Assembly: GCF_964199755.1 (NCBI RefSeq)
Contig: NC_133903.1
Location: 5,783,001 to 5,847,000 of the forward strand
Source of the DNA: Larus michahellis
Taxonomy: Eukaryota; Chordata; Aves; Charadriiformes; Laridae
Direction: 5' to 3'
DNA: 64,000 nucleotides
In this document: positions 1 through 11,506 of the stretch, in pieces
Layout of the letters: every line of letters starts with the position of its first letter
How positions within the stretch are numbered: the stretch's first letter is position 1
Notes under the pieces: generated by a model
What the model was told of the DNA's origin: nothing
Database searches by the model: none
What the model saw: the letters and a program-made list of their open reading frames with translations, nothing else
Position numbers and translations under genes: made by a program

Positions 1-302
1 AGGACAAATCCTAACTGAACAAAGAACACAAAAGCATCAATCAAGTTCTGAAATCAGTTTAATTCCTTGGGTCTGCCTTAATGTATTTTAATCAATATTA
101 TGACTTTGGGGATTTTTAGAGCTCTGAAGACAGTAATTTGAAACAATACTTTAGCTATTCTATATAAAATTCGGTGCTCATCGCCCTGCTCTGCATGGCT
201 CCTTGAAAAATGCGGTGTCAGAGTCCCTCCCTACTCCCACTCAGCTCAGGCTTGAAAGCAGATGACAGCCCCCCTTCCTGCCAGGGGGTATTAAGTACTA
301 AC
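1..302 (-). other. TOP3A intron 3, partial
   Basis: AT-rich sequence left of the exon 3 donor (gttagt read on the minus strand). I see no further TOP3A exon and no other gene in it. Confidence 0.7.
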
Positions 303-2233
303 CATTTGCGAAACGGCAGCTTAAAATCGTGAGCCAGTAAGTGTCCTGACACGGACGTCATCACCATAGTAACGTTCTGCAAGAGACAGGGCAAGGTTAA
401 TTAGCGCCCATCGTTTTCTAAAAACTACCCAGAACCCCACGATCTTGATGCAGTTCTCCATTTGCACAACCAGTGACACCTCTCTCCTGCTAATATATCA
501 TAACAAGCTCTTCTCTTACTGACAGCTAAATCTATGGCCTTATCCTCAATTTTTGTAGGAAGCTCACAATTCTAAATAGCAACATATTTTTGGCTGATAC
601 AAACCCAGAAAGTTGAAAGACTTAAAGCAACAAAAAAGGTCAGTGGTTGAGCCAAAAAAAGAACATCTGACTTTTCCTCGTCTTTGGACAAAACATCCCT
701 GTCACTGGATGTGTGTTTTGTAACTTCTGACCAATGGCTTTTAGTAATTAGTATTTTGCACTTCTCCGATCCAGCAGTAGAATGAAAGAAAACTCTACCT
801 GGCCAAACATCTGGTAGTCGTATTCATAGATCTTGTTGAACTTGGAAAACCCTTCTCGCTAGAAGGAAAAGGAAAGTTGCTGAGTTTCTGGCTCCTAACG
901 GAAACCCAACGCGTTCCACCTCGCTTTATACACGCTGTTACGGTAAAGCACAGAGAAGCACGGGGCAAGTGAAAACCAGGTACTGTAGCCAAAACACAAA
1001 GGCAAGGTGGGGTGAATGGAAATTGTCTGTATCATTTATGAAGATGCTGAAATGGTGCTTTCAAACGTAAGAGGATTTTAAACTGAAGGGGATGCCAGGG
1101 TTATCTCCTCGTGGACAGTGACAACAGTGAAGAACAGATTTGTTTAATGGGTCTGGCTAATTATATTCCTGACAAACAACTGTCCCGCTCCAAACGACAA
1201 TTAGTGTGTCAGTTGCGGGTCACCAAGACTGCCCTCCACCCAACTGAGACTCATAGAAGTTTCTAGATTGGGTATTTGCTGCTTTTTCTACAGAAGGACA
1301 ATATCTTCCTTGATTGGGACTGTCAGTGCTCAGGTTCTCAATAACCCCTTTCATTCAAATGTAATTCTGCTCTAGAAGAACATTCTAGTTCCTTAGCTTG
1401 GAAATACCAAGTAATTATGCAAACCGTTAAAGGTCACAAAACAAAGCAGCAGAGAGGAGAGATCTTTGAACTCCTCTTCTCCAAACCGCAGACCATCTTT
1501 GCTTTATTATGTGAACTTCAGTAAACCCCCGACACTTGCTGATGCTGCAGAAGCGTCGCTTTTTGACTGGGAAATACATGCTAACAGATGGTTTCGCTTC
1601 CTGAAGCCTTTTGCATACACTGCAAAGCTAGGAAAGACACAGGGAGCTCTCGCTGCGGAGCTTAGTGCCCCGAGAAGGCAGTCCGGGCAGAGGGAGTGCA
1701 GCTGGGGAGCTTAACTCCAACAGCAGTTAAGTCACAAGGAAAAGGGGTCCAAGACTCCCAAACGCGTTGGGGGAAGCGGTGTTTGTCCACAAAAGAAAGC
1801 CATTCTTGTACCCTTATGCAGTCAGAAGTGGCCAGAGAGAAAAACACTGCAAGGTGTCGCACATGCTGATGCGAATTGCCCTATGACAAATGGGCAGAGT
1901 GGGCCGGGGCTACCACACGAGACACAGCCTACAGCCGAGAACAGGACTGCACTGCACGGTGGCCCTGGTGAGCTAACCCTCTCCAGACAGCTAAGCCAGA
2001 CCTGTATGCCTGTCAGCAAGCGGTAAGGAAATGTGGCACATTCCTACCCGTCGCATTCTGCTGTTGGAGAGCAGATCTGCAATCCCTCGGGCAGCATCGT
2101 TCTTCTCGGCCACGCACAGGACTTTCCGGATCCTCTGCAGTGCCATATCCTCCGCAGCCCGGGAGAAGAGACGCCAGGGCGGGGGCAGCATCCCGACCCT
2201 GCAGCTAGCGAAGAGCTTCGCTTGAAAGTTCAT
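303..2233 (-). CDS. TOP3A: TOP3A, DNA topoisomerase III alpha, first three coding exons (partial)
   Basis: Type IA topoisomerase that, with BLM and RMI1/2, dissolves double Holliday junctions in the nucleus; a second form decatenates mitochondrial DNA. Coding exons on the minus strand are 2233-2048 (62 codons), 858-799 (20 codons) and 376-303; the gene continues off the left edge. Exon 1 holds the start of the Toprim domain, with VLCVAEKNDAARGIADLLS. Exon 2 reads REGFSKFNKIYEYDYQMFGQ and exon 3 begins NVTMVMTSVSGHL, all near-identical in kind to mammalian TOP3A. Borders are CGG|gtagga, tctag|CGAGAA, CAG|gtagag, cttgcag|AACGTT and AAATG|gttagt, and phases agree. Two in-frame ATGs occur: 2233, giving a 29-residue basic leader, and a second just before ALQRIRKVL. 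These match the mitochondrial and nuclear starts known in mammals. Introns 377-798 and 859-2047 contain nothing else I recognise. The gene is head to head with SMCR8. Confidence 0.95.
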
Positions 2234-3165
2234 TACAAGAGACGGCGACAGCTCCCGGGGGGGTCAGGGCATGCTGCTGCGTCCTTGCCCTGTGGCCGGA
2301 TCCTGCTGGGGACGGAGAGCGATCGCTGAATGTCCCTGCCACGGGGGAACGTCCCTGCTCAGCCTTTAACCGGCGACCCCGGGAGGGCCCAGGGCACCCT
2401 CTGCCCGGCTGCCCCCGCAGAGCTGCAGAAGGCTTCTCCCCCCACCAGAAACCCAGGCAGGGCCCCCGGCCCCCTCCTGCCCTGCCAAGGCCCACCCTCA
2501 GGCCGGGGCAGATGAGGCCCCCATCACCACCCCCGAGGCTCTCCCTGACCCCCCTCGGTGTTCCCCCGGTCGGGCTCTCCTCACCCACCGCCCTCACTCC
2601 CGCGCTCGCTCTGTCGCAAAGCGGGGGGGGACGCGGCGCGCTTTCCCGCACCGTCATGTCCTGCCGTAAAGCGCCGCAGTGGCGGGAGAGAACTACAGCT
2701 CCCAAGATACCCCGCGGCGCACCTCAGCAGTTTTCCCCCACGGTCCCGGGTCGGTTTGCTGCTTCCCCCCGCCGCTGGGTCCATCCCGGGTTAAGTAACG
2801 GAACGGGACGGCGACGGTTAAAAAAAAAAACAAAACAACAGTCGCAAAGGGTGCGGGGGAGGTGGTGGCTCCGCTTCCGGGTGGCGGGGTGAGAGGTCGC
2901 GGCGTCATGTGACCCCAAGATGGCTGCGGGGCTGCGGCGTCCGTGAGGGAGGCGGCTGAGCGGGGCCCGGCGGCTCCCGGCCATGGTGGAGGCGTGAGGC
3001 GGCGGCGGCGGCGGGAGAAGGGGCTGCGGCGGGGGCCCGGCTGCGGGCGGGGGGGGGGCCGGGGCCGGGGTCGCGGCGGGGCCTCCCGCAGGGCCTGACG
3101 GTGGCGGTGGCGGGGGGGACCGGAGGGGCCTCGCTGCTCCATGTCGGTCCCCTCCTGCGGGAAAT
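2234..3165. promoter_or_regulatory. Bidirectional CpG-island promoter of TOP3A and SMCR8
   Basis: The start codons of TOP3A (minus, 2233) and SMCR8 (plus, 3166) lie 932 bp apart, facing away from each other. The gap is strongly GC- and CpG-rich, with GC-skewed tracts around 3000-3120. Three recognisable sites sit in it. ACTACAGCTCCCAAGATAC (2692-2710) resembles the SBS motif bound by ZNF143/THAP11. TCATGTGA (2905-2912) is an M-box/CLEAR-like E-box. AAGATGGCTGC (2917-2927) is a YY1-type site, a common position marker at transcription starts. No TATA box is evident. Transcription start positions are inferred: SMCR8 probably begins near 2880-2950, giving a 5' UTR of 200-300 nt. Confidence 0.8.
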
Positions 3166-6100
3166 ATGATCAGCGCCCCTGATGTGGTGGCCTTCACCAG
3201 GGAGGAGGAGCTGGAGGATGAGCTGTGCAGCGAGCCCCCCCTGCCCGAGGAGTACTCGGTGCCGCTCTTCCCCTTCGCCAGCCACGGCGCCAACCCCTGG
3301 GCCAAGGTCGCCAGCTCCAAGTTCACCCGGGACTTCATCCTCATCTCTGAGTTCTCGGAGCAAGTGGGGCCCCAGCCCCTCCTGACCATCCCCGATGACG
3401 CCAAAGTGTCGGGCACTTTCGATCTCAATTATTTCTCCCTTCGGATCATGTCTGTGGATTACCAGGCTTCCTTCGTGGGGCACCCTCCCGGCTCCGCCTA
3501 CCCAAAGCTGAACTTTGTGGAGGACTCCAAAGTGGTGCTGGGGGACTCGAAGGAAGGGGCTTTCGCGTACGTGCACCATTTGACTCTCTATGACCTTGAA
3601 GCCAGGGGTTTTGTGAGGCCCTTCTGCATGGCCTACATTTCTGCCGACGAGCACAAAATCATGCAGCAGTTTCAGGAACTCTCTGCAGAGTTCTCCAAAG
3701 CCTCTGAATGCCTAAAGACGGGGAACAGGAAGGCTTTTGCTAATGAACTGGAAAAGAAACTGAAAGATCTTGACTACACCAGGACTGTCCTGCACAACGA
3801 AACTGAGATACAGAAGAAAGCAAACGACAAAGGTTATTACACAACCCAAGCCATCGAGAAGGCCAATGAGCTGGCCAGTGTGGAAAAGTCTATCATCGAG
3901 CACCAAGATCTGCTGAAACAAATCAGGTCATATCCCTATAGGAAGCTGAAGAGGTCCGACTTCCACCCCTATGAGCCAGAGGGTGCGCTGGATCAGGCCA
4001 ACGCAGGCTGCGACCAGGACCTGACTACCTCTGACCTTGCTGAGCCTGGTGAAACGCAACTTTATGCCCATGTGCCATCCTATACACCCAAGCTCATCAA
4101 AGCGAAGTCTGCCAAATGCTTTGACAAGAAGCTGAAGACGCTGGAGGAGCTCTGCGATATTTATTTTTTCACCCAAACCCTTGACCAGTTGCATCAGATC
4201 GAGAGGACTTTCAGAGGTGATGTGTGCTACCTCCTGACAGACCAGATCAGCAGGGCGCTCTTAAAGCAACAAAGCGTAACTAACTTCCTCTTTGAGGATG
4301 TGTCTTTTCTGGATGAAAAACCACCTGAAAAACAGTACAGAGGCTGCCAGGGGCTCAGTCAAGATGCCGTCGATAGAAAGTGCTCAGAAGAGTCTCCTGC
4401 TCCTAAAGTGGTCATCAGCCTGGGATCCTACAAGTCCAGCGTGGAGTGTGTGCCCATCAAGATGGAACAGGAAATCGAGGACTCCGAAGAACCCAAAATG
4501 ACTGAGTCCATCACGTTTGAACACCAGGAGAACCTGGACTATCTCGATGCAGATATTAAAGGCAGCATCAGTAGTGGTGAGAGCATCGAGGTTCTTGGAA
4601 CAGAGAAGTCTGCATCTGGCTTGACAAAATCAGAGAGCCAGGCCAGCCTACCTGTCAGCCCCAGTCCCCAGGTGGGCAGGAGCAAGGTGGGCAGCCGGCG
4701 GACCGTCAGCGAGGACAGCATCGAGGTTCTCAGCACATGTCCCTCCGAGTCGCTCATCCCGGAAGATTTCAAAGCAAGCTACCCAAGTGCCATTAACGAG
4801 GAACCTTACGTGGATGATGAAGAGGGAGGCCTTCATTTCACCCCCAAACTAAATCCGGACAACGCTGACGAGCAGGAAGACATTTCAAAACGGGAAAACT
4901 TAGTGCAGGTTGATTCTGCCTGTTGTATCGGGAAGGAGAGTCCCAACTTCCTTGAGCCTCTGCCTGACCTGGGACAGAAACCCTGCAATGAGGATGGGGT
5001 GGTCAGGATTCCCCCGCAGCCGTACCGGCAGGTCGAGCCGGGGCTGCGTGGCAGCTTCGGGAGCTTCCCCTCCCATGACGGCATCTCGGGGGGGCTCCTT
5101 CCCTACGAGCTTGACTCGCGCTACCTGACAGGCAGCAGGGAGGTCAGTAAGAGCAGTCTGGACGAGTGCTCGGACTCCACGAGCTATATCAGCAGCGCCG
5201 CCTCCACGTGCTCTGACAGGACCCCTTCTCCTGCTCACCTCGCCTGTCAGGCGAGCGAAAGGCACAAAAAAAAGGCTGGCCAGAACGCGCTGCGGTTCAT
5301 CAGGCAGTACCCCTTCGCTCACCCCGCCATCTACTCCCTGCTCAGCGGCAGGACCCTCGTCGTGCTGGGGGAAGAGGAAGCCATAGTCAAAAAGCTTGTG
5401 ACGGCGCTCTCCATTTTCGTGCCGAACTGCGGCATTTACGCCAAGCCCGTGAAGCACTGGGTCACTTCCCCTCTGCACGTTGTGGATTTCCAGAAGTGGA
5501 AGCTGATCGGACTCCAGAGGTAAATTGAGAATCTGTTTGCTAATCGGTATCGAGGTGTATCATAAAAACGACTTCTCTTAAGCAGGAATTTCAGAGGGGA
5601 ATGGGTGTGCAGGGTGGGTCTCTGTCTAATTACCTGTGCAGCTGCCGTGATTTTCTGCTTGTGGGATATATTTGTGGAAGGCTGGTAGATTTGTCTGTCT
5701 CTTTGTATCCAGCCTCACTTGAGAGTTAATGTTTAAAACATCTGCTGGGCACTTACTGCTTGGCTCATACTAGTTATTTGGTCAGGAGGCTTCCTTCTTG
5801 TTTAGGTCTTAGCCCGTCAAAGTGGAGAACAAACACATGAGTCACATGTGATTTGATAAGAGTGTTCCTGGAGTCCCTTGTGCGTTTTCTCTCATCTCCT
5901 GCCAAAAATCTTATGACATTTCTAGCTAGAATTCTGGTTTTTTCAAATGGCTGCTTTGATATGGGGTGGGTTTTTTTTCTTGTGGACCCTAAGGAAGAGA
6001 TGATGCACTGTCGATGAGATTGGTAGGTCAGAAATTGGACTGCCGGCACCTTGGGCTGTGCTGGCGAGGGAGCGCCCGCTGGGTGTTGTGGGGAAGGGCG

Positions 6101-8179
6101 GAGGCTGCAGAGGGGGGTGCAGACCGGCAGAGACTTATTCATAACCAGCCTCAGTGCAGGAAAAAAGGTCCATGAAACTCAGCGGACTGCGGTGTTGGAA
6201 TTGCATTTCAGATTCAAAGGAAACTTCTGCTCGGGGTGAGGACCATCACAAAAGCAAGCACCTCTTTGCTGACACACAGTCCTGAAATGTGGCTTCGTAG
6301 TTTATAATAGCAAATAGTGATTGCTCAGCTCTCAACATTTTGTCCCTGCCTTTGTTGCTGTTATGAAAAGGATTTTTTTTGTGTGTGTTACCAGGATGTG
6401 TTTGGCGCTTTGGGTGCAGGTGTGACATGGAATGACCATTGCTGTCACCAACATGGAAAACATGAGTCAGAGTGGCAGCCCATTGCTCAGAGCCGGGCTG
6501 GAATAGCTCCTGAAAGAGTGTTTCAGAACAGCGCAAAAATCAAAGTACAGAAATCTGCTTTCTGGGCTGCCGGGGATTGCGTTGCTGGGGGTTGTGGATG
6601 ACGAAATTATCCTAAGCTGTGAGTTTATTTCTGTGCTCATGAGGCAGGATGACAGATCTGCCAACAGCTGCTCCCAAACTTTTCTGTCTGTCAGTGAGGT
6701 TTTTAAAAGCCCGGAGTGTTTACTGGTTGCTCAATGTTTGTGGTTAGATGCAATTTTTATAAACAAAATATTTTTTTTTTCTTTTGAGAACTGCTTGTAA
6801 CATGTGTCAGTCATTTAAACTCTCCTCTGTGGAATGTTAATTAAGTGTTGATTTTAATGTAGGTGTTGTCAGCAAGCCATTTGTACAAGGGCTTCGGGAA
6901 GGAACTTAGAGGCTAAATTAATTATCCTGGTAAGGGTGTTGTGTCTCCTATGGCCAGATGCTGCCCGGGAACAGAGGCAGCCCTGACACCAGCAGCTGGG
7001 GATCTTGTTTTTGAGGGTGGGAGCTTTAGCTCAACCAAGCGGCTTCAACCACACAAAACTAAGGAGCAGAAGGTAGAGTTTGCGTAGGCTTGTAATTTGC
7101 ATTTAAATAACATTAATTTAGGCTTGTTGGATAATTGTGTGTTGTGAACGTGCTGTGGGTTTGCACCTGAGTGAAAAGTGCCCAGGCTCAGCCAGGGAAT
7201 ATTCTGGTTTAAGGATGTGCCCTTTTTAAAGGAAAGGTAGAAGGTTTCGCTCTGCTCAGGGCTTTGATCACCTCAGAGCGGCTCTCTCCCAAAACAGTGA
7301 TAAGGGGGAAAAATGGAGCTCCTCACAAGGTGGGTCTGGTTTGGGTTTCTGGGTCCTTGTTTTCACATCCAGAAGCTACCAGCTGCTGCAAGATTTGCTT
7401 CTGTTCACCAGAGATGTCCTGTCACCCCATCTCTGCATCGCCAAGGGAGGAAGCTGCCCCACAGTGCGGTGGTTTATGAAGTAGCGCACGGACGGAGCAG
7501 ATCAGTGCATATGGGGATCCAGGGGATCGAGGGTTCTTTGGGATCTGGCAGGCTGGAGGGACTACTTGGCCATTCTCTTCCGTGCCAGACTCTATTTACC
7601 CACAGAGGCTCTTGCACCAGCTTGTGAACTAGAGGGAAAGTACGTGTGATACAGGGGCACGGACGCAGTCTGCTGCTTAACTGTCTGGTCCCCTCCAGCC
7701 ATGACCTCTCTCCTTGCTGTTTCAGGATGGTGTCACCTGCCGGGGTGAACATGCTGCACACCCTGAGCCGATACAGCCGGTACGTCAGCATTCTGGATGC
7801 CGACAGTAAGACTCTCCGCTGCCCGCTTTACAAAGGCACCTTGGTGTCCCGGCTGGCAGACCACCGCACGCAGATCAAACGAGGAAGCACCTACTATATG
7901 CACGTCCAAAGTATCCTCACCCAGCTGTGTTCAAAAGCCTTCCTCTTCACCTTCTGCCATCATTTGCACCTTCCCATCAGTGAAAGGGAACCGGAGGAAT
8001 CCGTGGTGAATCGCAGGATGAACTTTTTGAAGCTTCAGCTGGGCCTCGCCAATGAAGATATCAAAATTGTACAGTATTTAGCTGAGCTGCTGAAGCTGCA
8101 GTACATTCAGGAACCCGGCCAGGGGGTGAACCCTCTGCTCAGATTTGACTATGTTCCCAGCTTTTTGTACAAAATCTAG
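3166..8179 (+). CDS. SMCR8: SMCR8, DENN-domain subunit of the C9orf72-SMCR8-WDR41 complex
   Basis: Cytosolic and lysosome-associated regulator of autophagy and mTORC1 signalling. With C9orf72 it forms a GTPase-activating complex for small GTPases. Two coding exons: 3166-5519 and 7726-8179, joined CAGAG|gtaaat ... ttcag|GATGGT, so the junction reads LQR-MVSPAG. The product is 935 aa; human is 937. The N-terminal longin domain (about residues 30-190, DFILISEFSEQVGPQPLLTI) is followed by DENN sequence, a long acidic, serine-rich linker (about 380-690) and the C-terminal DENN part that starts ALRFIRQYPFAHP. Arg147 in LYDLEARGF aligns with the arginine finger described for human SMCR8, so GAP function is probably kept. 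The start ATG follows a CpG-island 5' UTR. The C-terminus FDYVPSFLYKI matches the family exactly. The gene shares its promoter with TOP3A. Confidence 0.97.
5520..7725 (+). other. SMCR8 intron
   Basis: Single intron of the SMCR8 coding region, GT (5520) to AG (7725). The frame happens to stop one codon after the donor, so exon 1 alone mimics a complete gene. Nothing else is recognised inside. Confidence 0.95.
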
Positions 8180-9247
8180 CCTCGCGTGTAGGCTGTCTGC
8201 CTGTGTACTCAGAGTCTGACAAAGCTCATCCGTGCTTGACATTGATGCTGTCTGCAGTAGCTCTCATACGTTGGGTAGGGGCGAAGAAGCCGATGCATTT
8301 GCAAGCTTCTCTGCTCCACAGAAATCAGTGTCTGAGGGGCCGGATTTCTGTGTGGTTCCCTGTAGCCAAGAACATAGATATTCCATCACATATAACACTG
8401 GGCACTCTGTTTTTAAATGTTAGAAGGGGCACTATAAACTTGTTAAGCATATCATGGCAGCATCCCAGGGAGATTATGGCACGGAGAGAGAGGTGGGCTG
8501 TCTTGGGGATCAATACTTACTAGTGTGCAGCCCCCAAAATAACGCAGTGCTTCGGGTGCTTCTGCCAGAGCCCTAAATGCTGTTGGTCCCTTCCGTGGAG
8601 CCGGGGCGGAGACCAGAGGGGGGAGGTGTAAAGGCCACGTGAAGTTTTTTAACCCACCAGTGTCTCACGTGAGTGTAGCTCGGAAGCTCCCTGGCAGGAT
8701 GGCAGCTTGCAGTTACATGTCTGTGCGCAGCAGTAGTGGATGGTGTCCCTTCCTGCATTTTTCTGTGTTTCCTGGCGCTTCCCAGGACAAGTTGTCCCTG
8801 TTCGGGTGGGAGAGCAGTGGAGGCACACGTGCTTCTCTCCAGAAAGCGTTTGCCAGTTTCAGCTTTGTTAAAATCTGGAATGTGGAAGGACTCCTTAATG
8901 CCGGCAAGCACCGAGGCGCCCGCTGCTGTGAATGTAGAGCACTGTGCCTTGTTAATTTGTCACGTCCCATTTGCTGGGTGACCTCCGAGAAGGGTGGGAG
9001 GGAGACCGGGAATCCTCAAATCATTGAGGTTGAGGGTGGGCTTTTAAGGAACGAGGGGAACTGAACAGAGGTGTGGGGGGGGCTCATTATTGGGGCATTT
9101 TGTGATGGGGAAACGAACAGTGCAATTCAGCTGAAGCTATGCTGTGAGACAGCAAGCTGTTAGAGCCGGCTGCTGGGATGGTGGGTTACCAGTGCTCAGG
9201 AGAGATTGGGGATGAATGTACTGGATTCCATGTCGTATCCGTAATAA

Positions 9248-9258
<11 letters not shown>

Positions 9259-9278
<20 letters not shown>

Positions 9279-9279
9279 T
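9259..9279. repeat. Poly-T tract (poly-A on minus)
   Basis: T homopolymer preceded by a CTTTT-type stretch. Read on the minus strand it is a poly-A run followed by AAAGA repeats. No upstream AATAAA on the minus strand identifies it as a retroposed tail. Confidence 0.7.
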
Positions 9280-9702
9280 GTCGGGTAATTGACTTTTGTG
9301 CTTTGCAGTAAAGCAGGGTCAGCGTGGCTGCATGCTGCTTCTGGCCGAGCCTTTGTCGCGTCTCGACTACCTCTCCCGGGGCGCTCCTGGGTAGCTCTGG
9401 ACCGGGCAGAACTGCCACTATCTGAGCCTAGATGCTGGGGACTTTACTTTTCAAAGCTTCTACGCTGCTGCCTGTGCCATAAAGGTTGCACCACTGGCGT
9501 GGTAACACTCCCAGATTGTTCCTGTTAGTGCCAAAAGCTTTGTGCCCAGGCACAGCTCTTCCCTCTGGAGTCTCGTAGGAGATGCTGTTCCCTCGCCACC
9601 AGTGCCGGGCTGCAATCTGCTCTGCCCGGTGCTGTGTGGCGGTAGCAGCCCCCGTGGTACTTCTAAGCAAGAAAAGCCTTGCTAGGAAAGATTAGCCTTG
9701 GT

Positions 9703-9809
9703 TTTATTTCTTTTTATCACTTTTCTGATTATGGAGTGAGAACAGATGAGATCGTACAAGATGAGCTGAAGCGTGGTTTGGTTTGGGTTTTTTTAAACCT
9801 CTGTTTATT
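9703..9809 (-). other. Two minus-strand AATAAA signals
   Basis: TTTATT occurs on the plus strand at 9703-9708 and 9804-9809, giving AATAAA on the minus strand. They lie 1.2-1.3 kb downstream of the orphan minus-strand exon at 11018-11209 and could end its transcript. That link is inference. Confidence 0.35.
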
Positions 9810-11017
9810 GTGCTGGTGTGAGGCCGCGCTGGAGATGAATGTGATGTTCCTTCCATGCCCAGGGGAAGTTTCAGTGTAGGGTCTGGGGTTCGTCAGCGTG
9901 GCTTAGATCCCACTGAAACTTGCTGTGAGAACCGCACTGCTCCGAAACCTGTGTCCCGAAGGCAAGGAGGTCTCCCTGGGGAGGGTGTTGTCTGGCACCA
10001 GCACCTGCCCTTCGGTACCGCTGCCCCCTCCTTCACCTGGAAAGGGCTCTCTTGGGTAGCGCGGGGGGCGTAAACCAACAGGGCAGAAAGGCTATTTTAA
10101 ATGTTAGTGTTGTTTCTGGTGACCGACCGTGAGGCCAGCTCAGCTGGGCAAGTTGAGCTCTTGGTACTCTCCAGAGGGATTTCCAAAGTCAGGGGACCTC
10201 GTGATGGTGTTTTCAGGTGGCAGTTGGGAAGCAGCGTGGTGTCGCCTTCGCTGAAGGTGAGCGGTGTGCCTGTGTGCGGGGCTGCACACCTTTAAAGCAT
10301 GTTTAAAGGCCTTTTCCTTTCCTAACCGTGCCCTCCTGTCACGTGAACTGGGTCTGCTGGCAAAAGACTTCCGTGTCCCTCGAAAACGCTTGCTTTCAGA
10401 AGTGACTTGAGGTGTCCCCTTGTCGATTCGTGTGCACCTGAACGGCTTCCACACTACAGCTGAGGCGAGATTCCCCGGAGGAAGAGGCGTCTCGGTAAAT
10501 GAGTAATGCAGGCGACACCGGGCAGACCGAAGCTCCCTGCGTCCTGCCTGACCCTCAGCGCTGGAGGAGTGCTCAGCGCGGGAGCTTGTTTCCTACTGGA
10601 AAATGACCTGATGCTATTTGGGTTTGAGGAGAGAGGGAGGAACTTTTTTCCTGCTGACTCACTTACGTCTTCCTCCAGGCTGACAGCGCAGAGCGGTGGA
10701 GCAGGACTGACAATTAGTGTTGGCCGATCTCTTAAGTCGCAGCGGTCTCTACCTGCGGTGTTCAGCTGCGCTCATAAATTGATAAATAACTCACTTCTCG
10801 TTGCTCCCTCTATCAAACCTGTAGTATCGGATATTCGAGGCTGTGTTGAGCAATACTTGCACTACCACCTGTCTGACCTGCTTCATCTCCGCCACAAAGT
10901 AGCTCTGATTTGGGAGGATACTCGAGGGGCTCTGCTGGGACCCTCGGCCTGTTTTGAAACAGGAGCTCTACACTATCTGCAACTCGACTATTAAGCAGGA
11001 GCTGTGGGGAAACGCAC

Positions 11018-11209
11018 CTTGGAGTACTTGTCATCCAAAAACTGACTCACGGCAGGGTCACTTCTGAGCTCGGACTCCAGGAAAGGGGTAATGACATCAG
11101 GCTGTGGCACCTCGGTGCAGCTGGAGACAGAAATCGGGGGGGAGTCTGGGTGGAGCTGGTGATTCGGGAGCTGAATTCCTCTTTGCTCCGTAATTTCTCT
11201 GACCTGCTT
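11018..11209 (-). CDS. Orphan coding exon of an unidentified minus-strand gene
   Basis: I do not recognise this gene. Read on the minus strand, an acceptor (tttactgtacag) is followed by 192 nt open in one frame only and then a donor (CCAAG|gtgcgt). Both borders are phase 0, so the exon encodes exactly 64 residues. It starts KQVREITEQRGIQLPN. A proline/serine stretch follows, then DVITPFLESELRSDP, and it ends AVSQFLDDKYSK. Composition and look are those of a conserved hydrophilic protein, not a random frame; the other two frames contain stops. It lies between SMCR8 and SHMT1, a position where I recall no human gene. A CpG-rich possible first exon lies 265 bp upstream and minus-strand AATAAA signals lie downstream. 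I could not find a convincing third exon. Alternatives are a decayed gene or a chance frame with splice-like borders. Confidence 0.55.
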
Positions 11210-11473
11210 CTGTACAGTAAAGATTCCTATATTGGCACTTTAAGACTTTTCCCCCTCATCTTCACTGTGTTACCTCACTAGTTTCTGGTATTCGCAGACT
11301 TACAACAAGTTACGATCTTCGCACTAACAGCTCCCGCAACAAACCTTGGCATATGTGTTCGTCGCCTCGCACCGCACCACCCGAGCGCCGCCACCCAGCC
11401 ATCCTTTTCCACCAGGAGCAGGGCAGGTTCCTCGCAGCCGCAGTGCAATACTCGCCAGCCCTCCCGCACCCAC

Positions 11474-11506
11474 CCTCCGGCCGCCGGAGCCGGCGGTGCT
11501 CTGCAT
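11474..11506 (-). CDS. Candidate first coding exon for the orphan minus-strand gene
   Basis: In a CpG-rich patch (about 11340-11700), the minus strand has ATG at 11506 with G at -3. Eleven codons (MQSTAGSGGRR) follow, then a donor-like AGG|gtgggt. The phase is 0, matching the orphan exon at 11209. Another ATG 25 bases upstream is in a different frame. This is phase-consistent but otherwise weak evidence. Confidence 0.25.

Noticed and set aside
2205-3654. Several minus-strand frames of 150-250 codons opposite the SMCR8 start
   Set aside because: They are antisense shadows of GC-rich promoter and SMCR8 exon 1. Composition is Pro/Arg/Ala-rich with no family signature.
5521-5523. TAA directly after SMCR8 exon 1 as a true stop for a 785-residue protein
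   Set aside because: The site is a GT donor (AGAG|gtaaat). The rest of the DENN C-terminus is found at 7726-8179 in matching phase.
9137-9418. Minus-strand frame ending in poly-lysine as a possible exon with retroposed poly-A tail
   Set aside because: The lysines are translated from the poly-A run. There is no upstream AATAAA and no recognisable parent gene.
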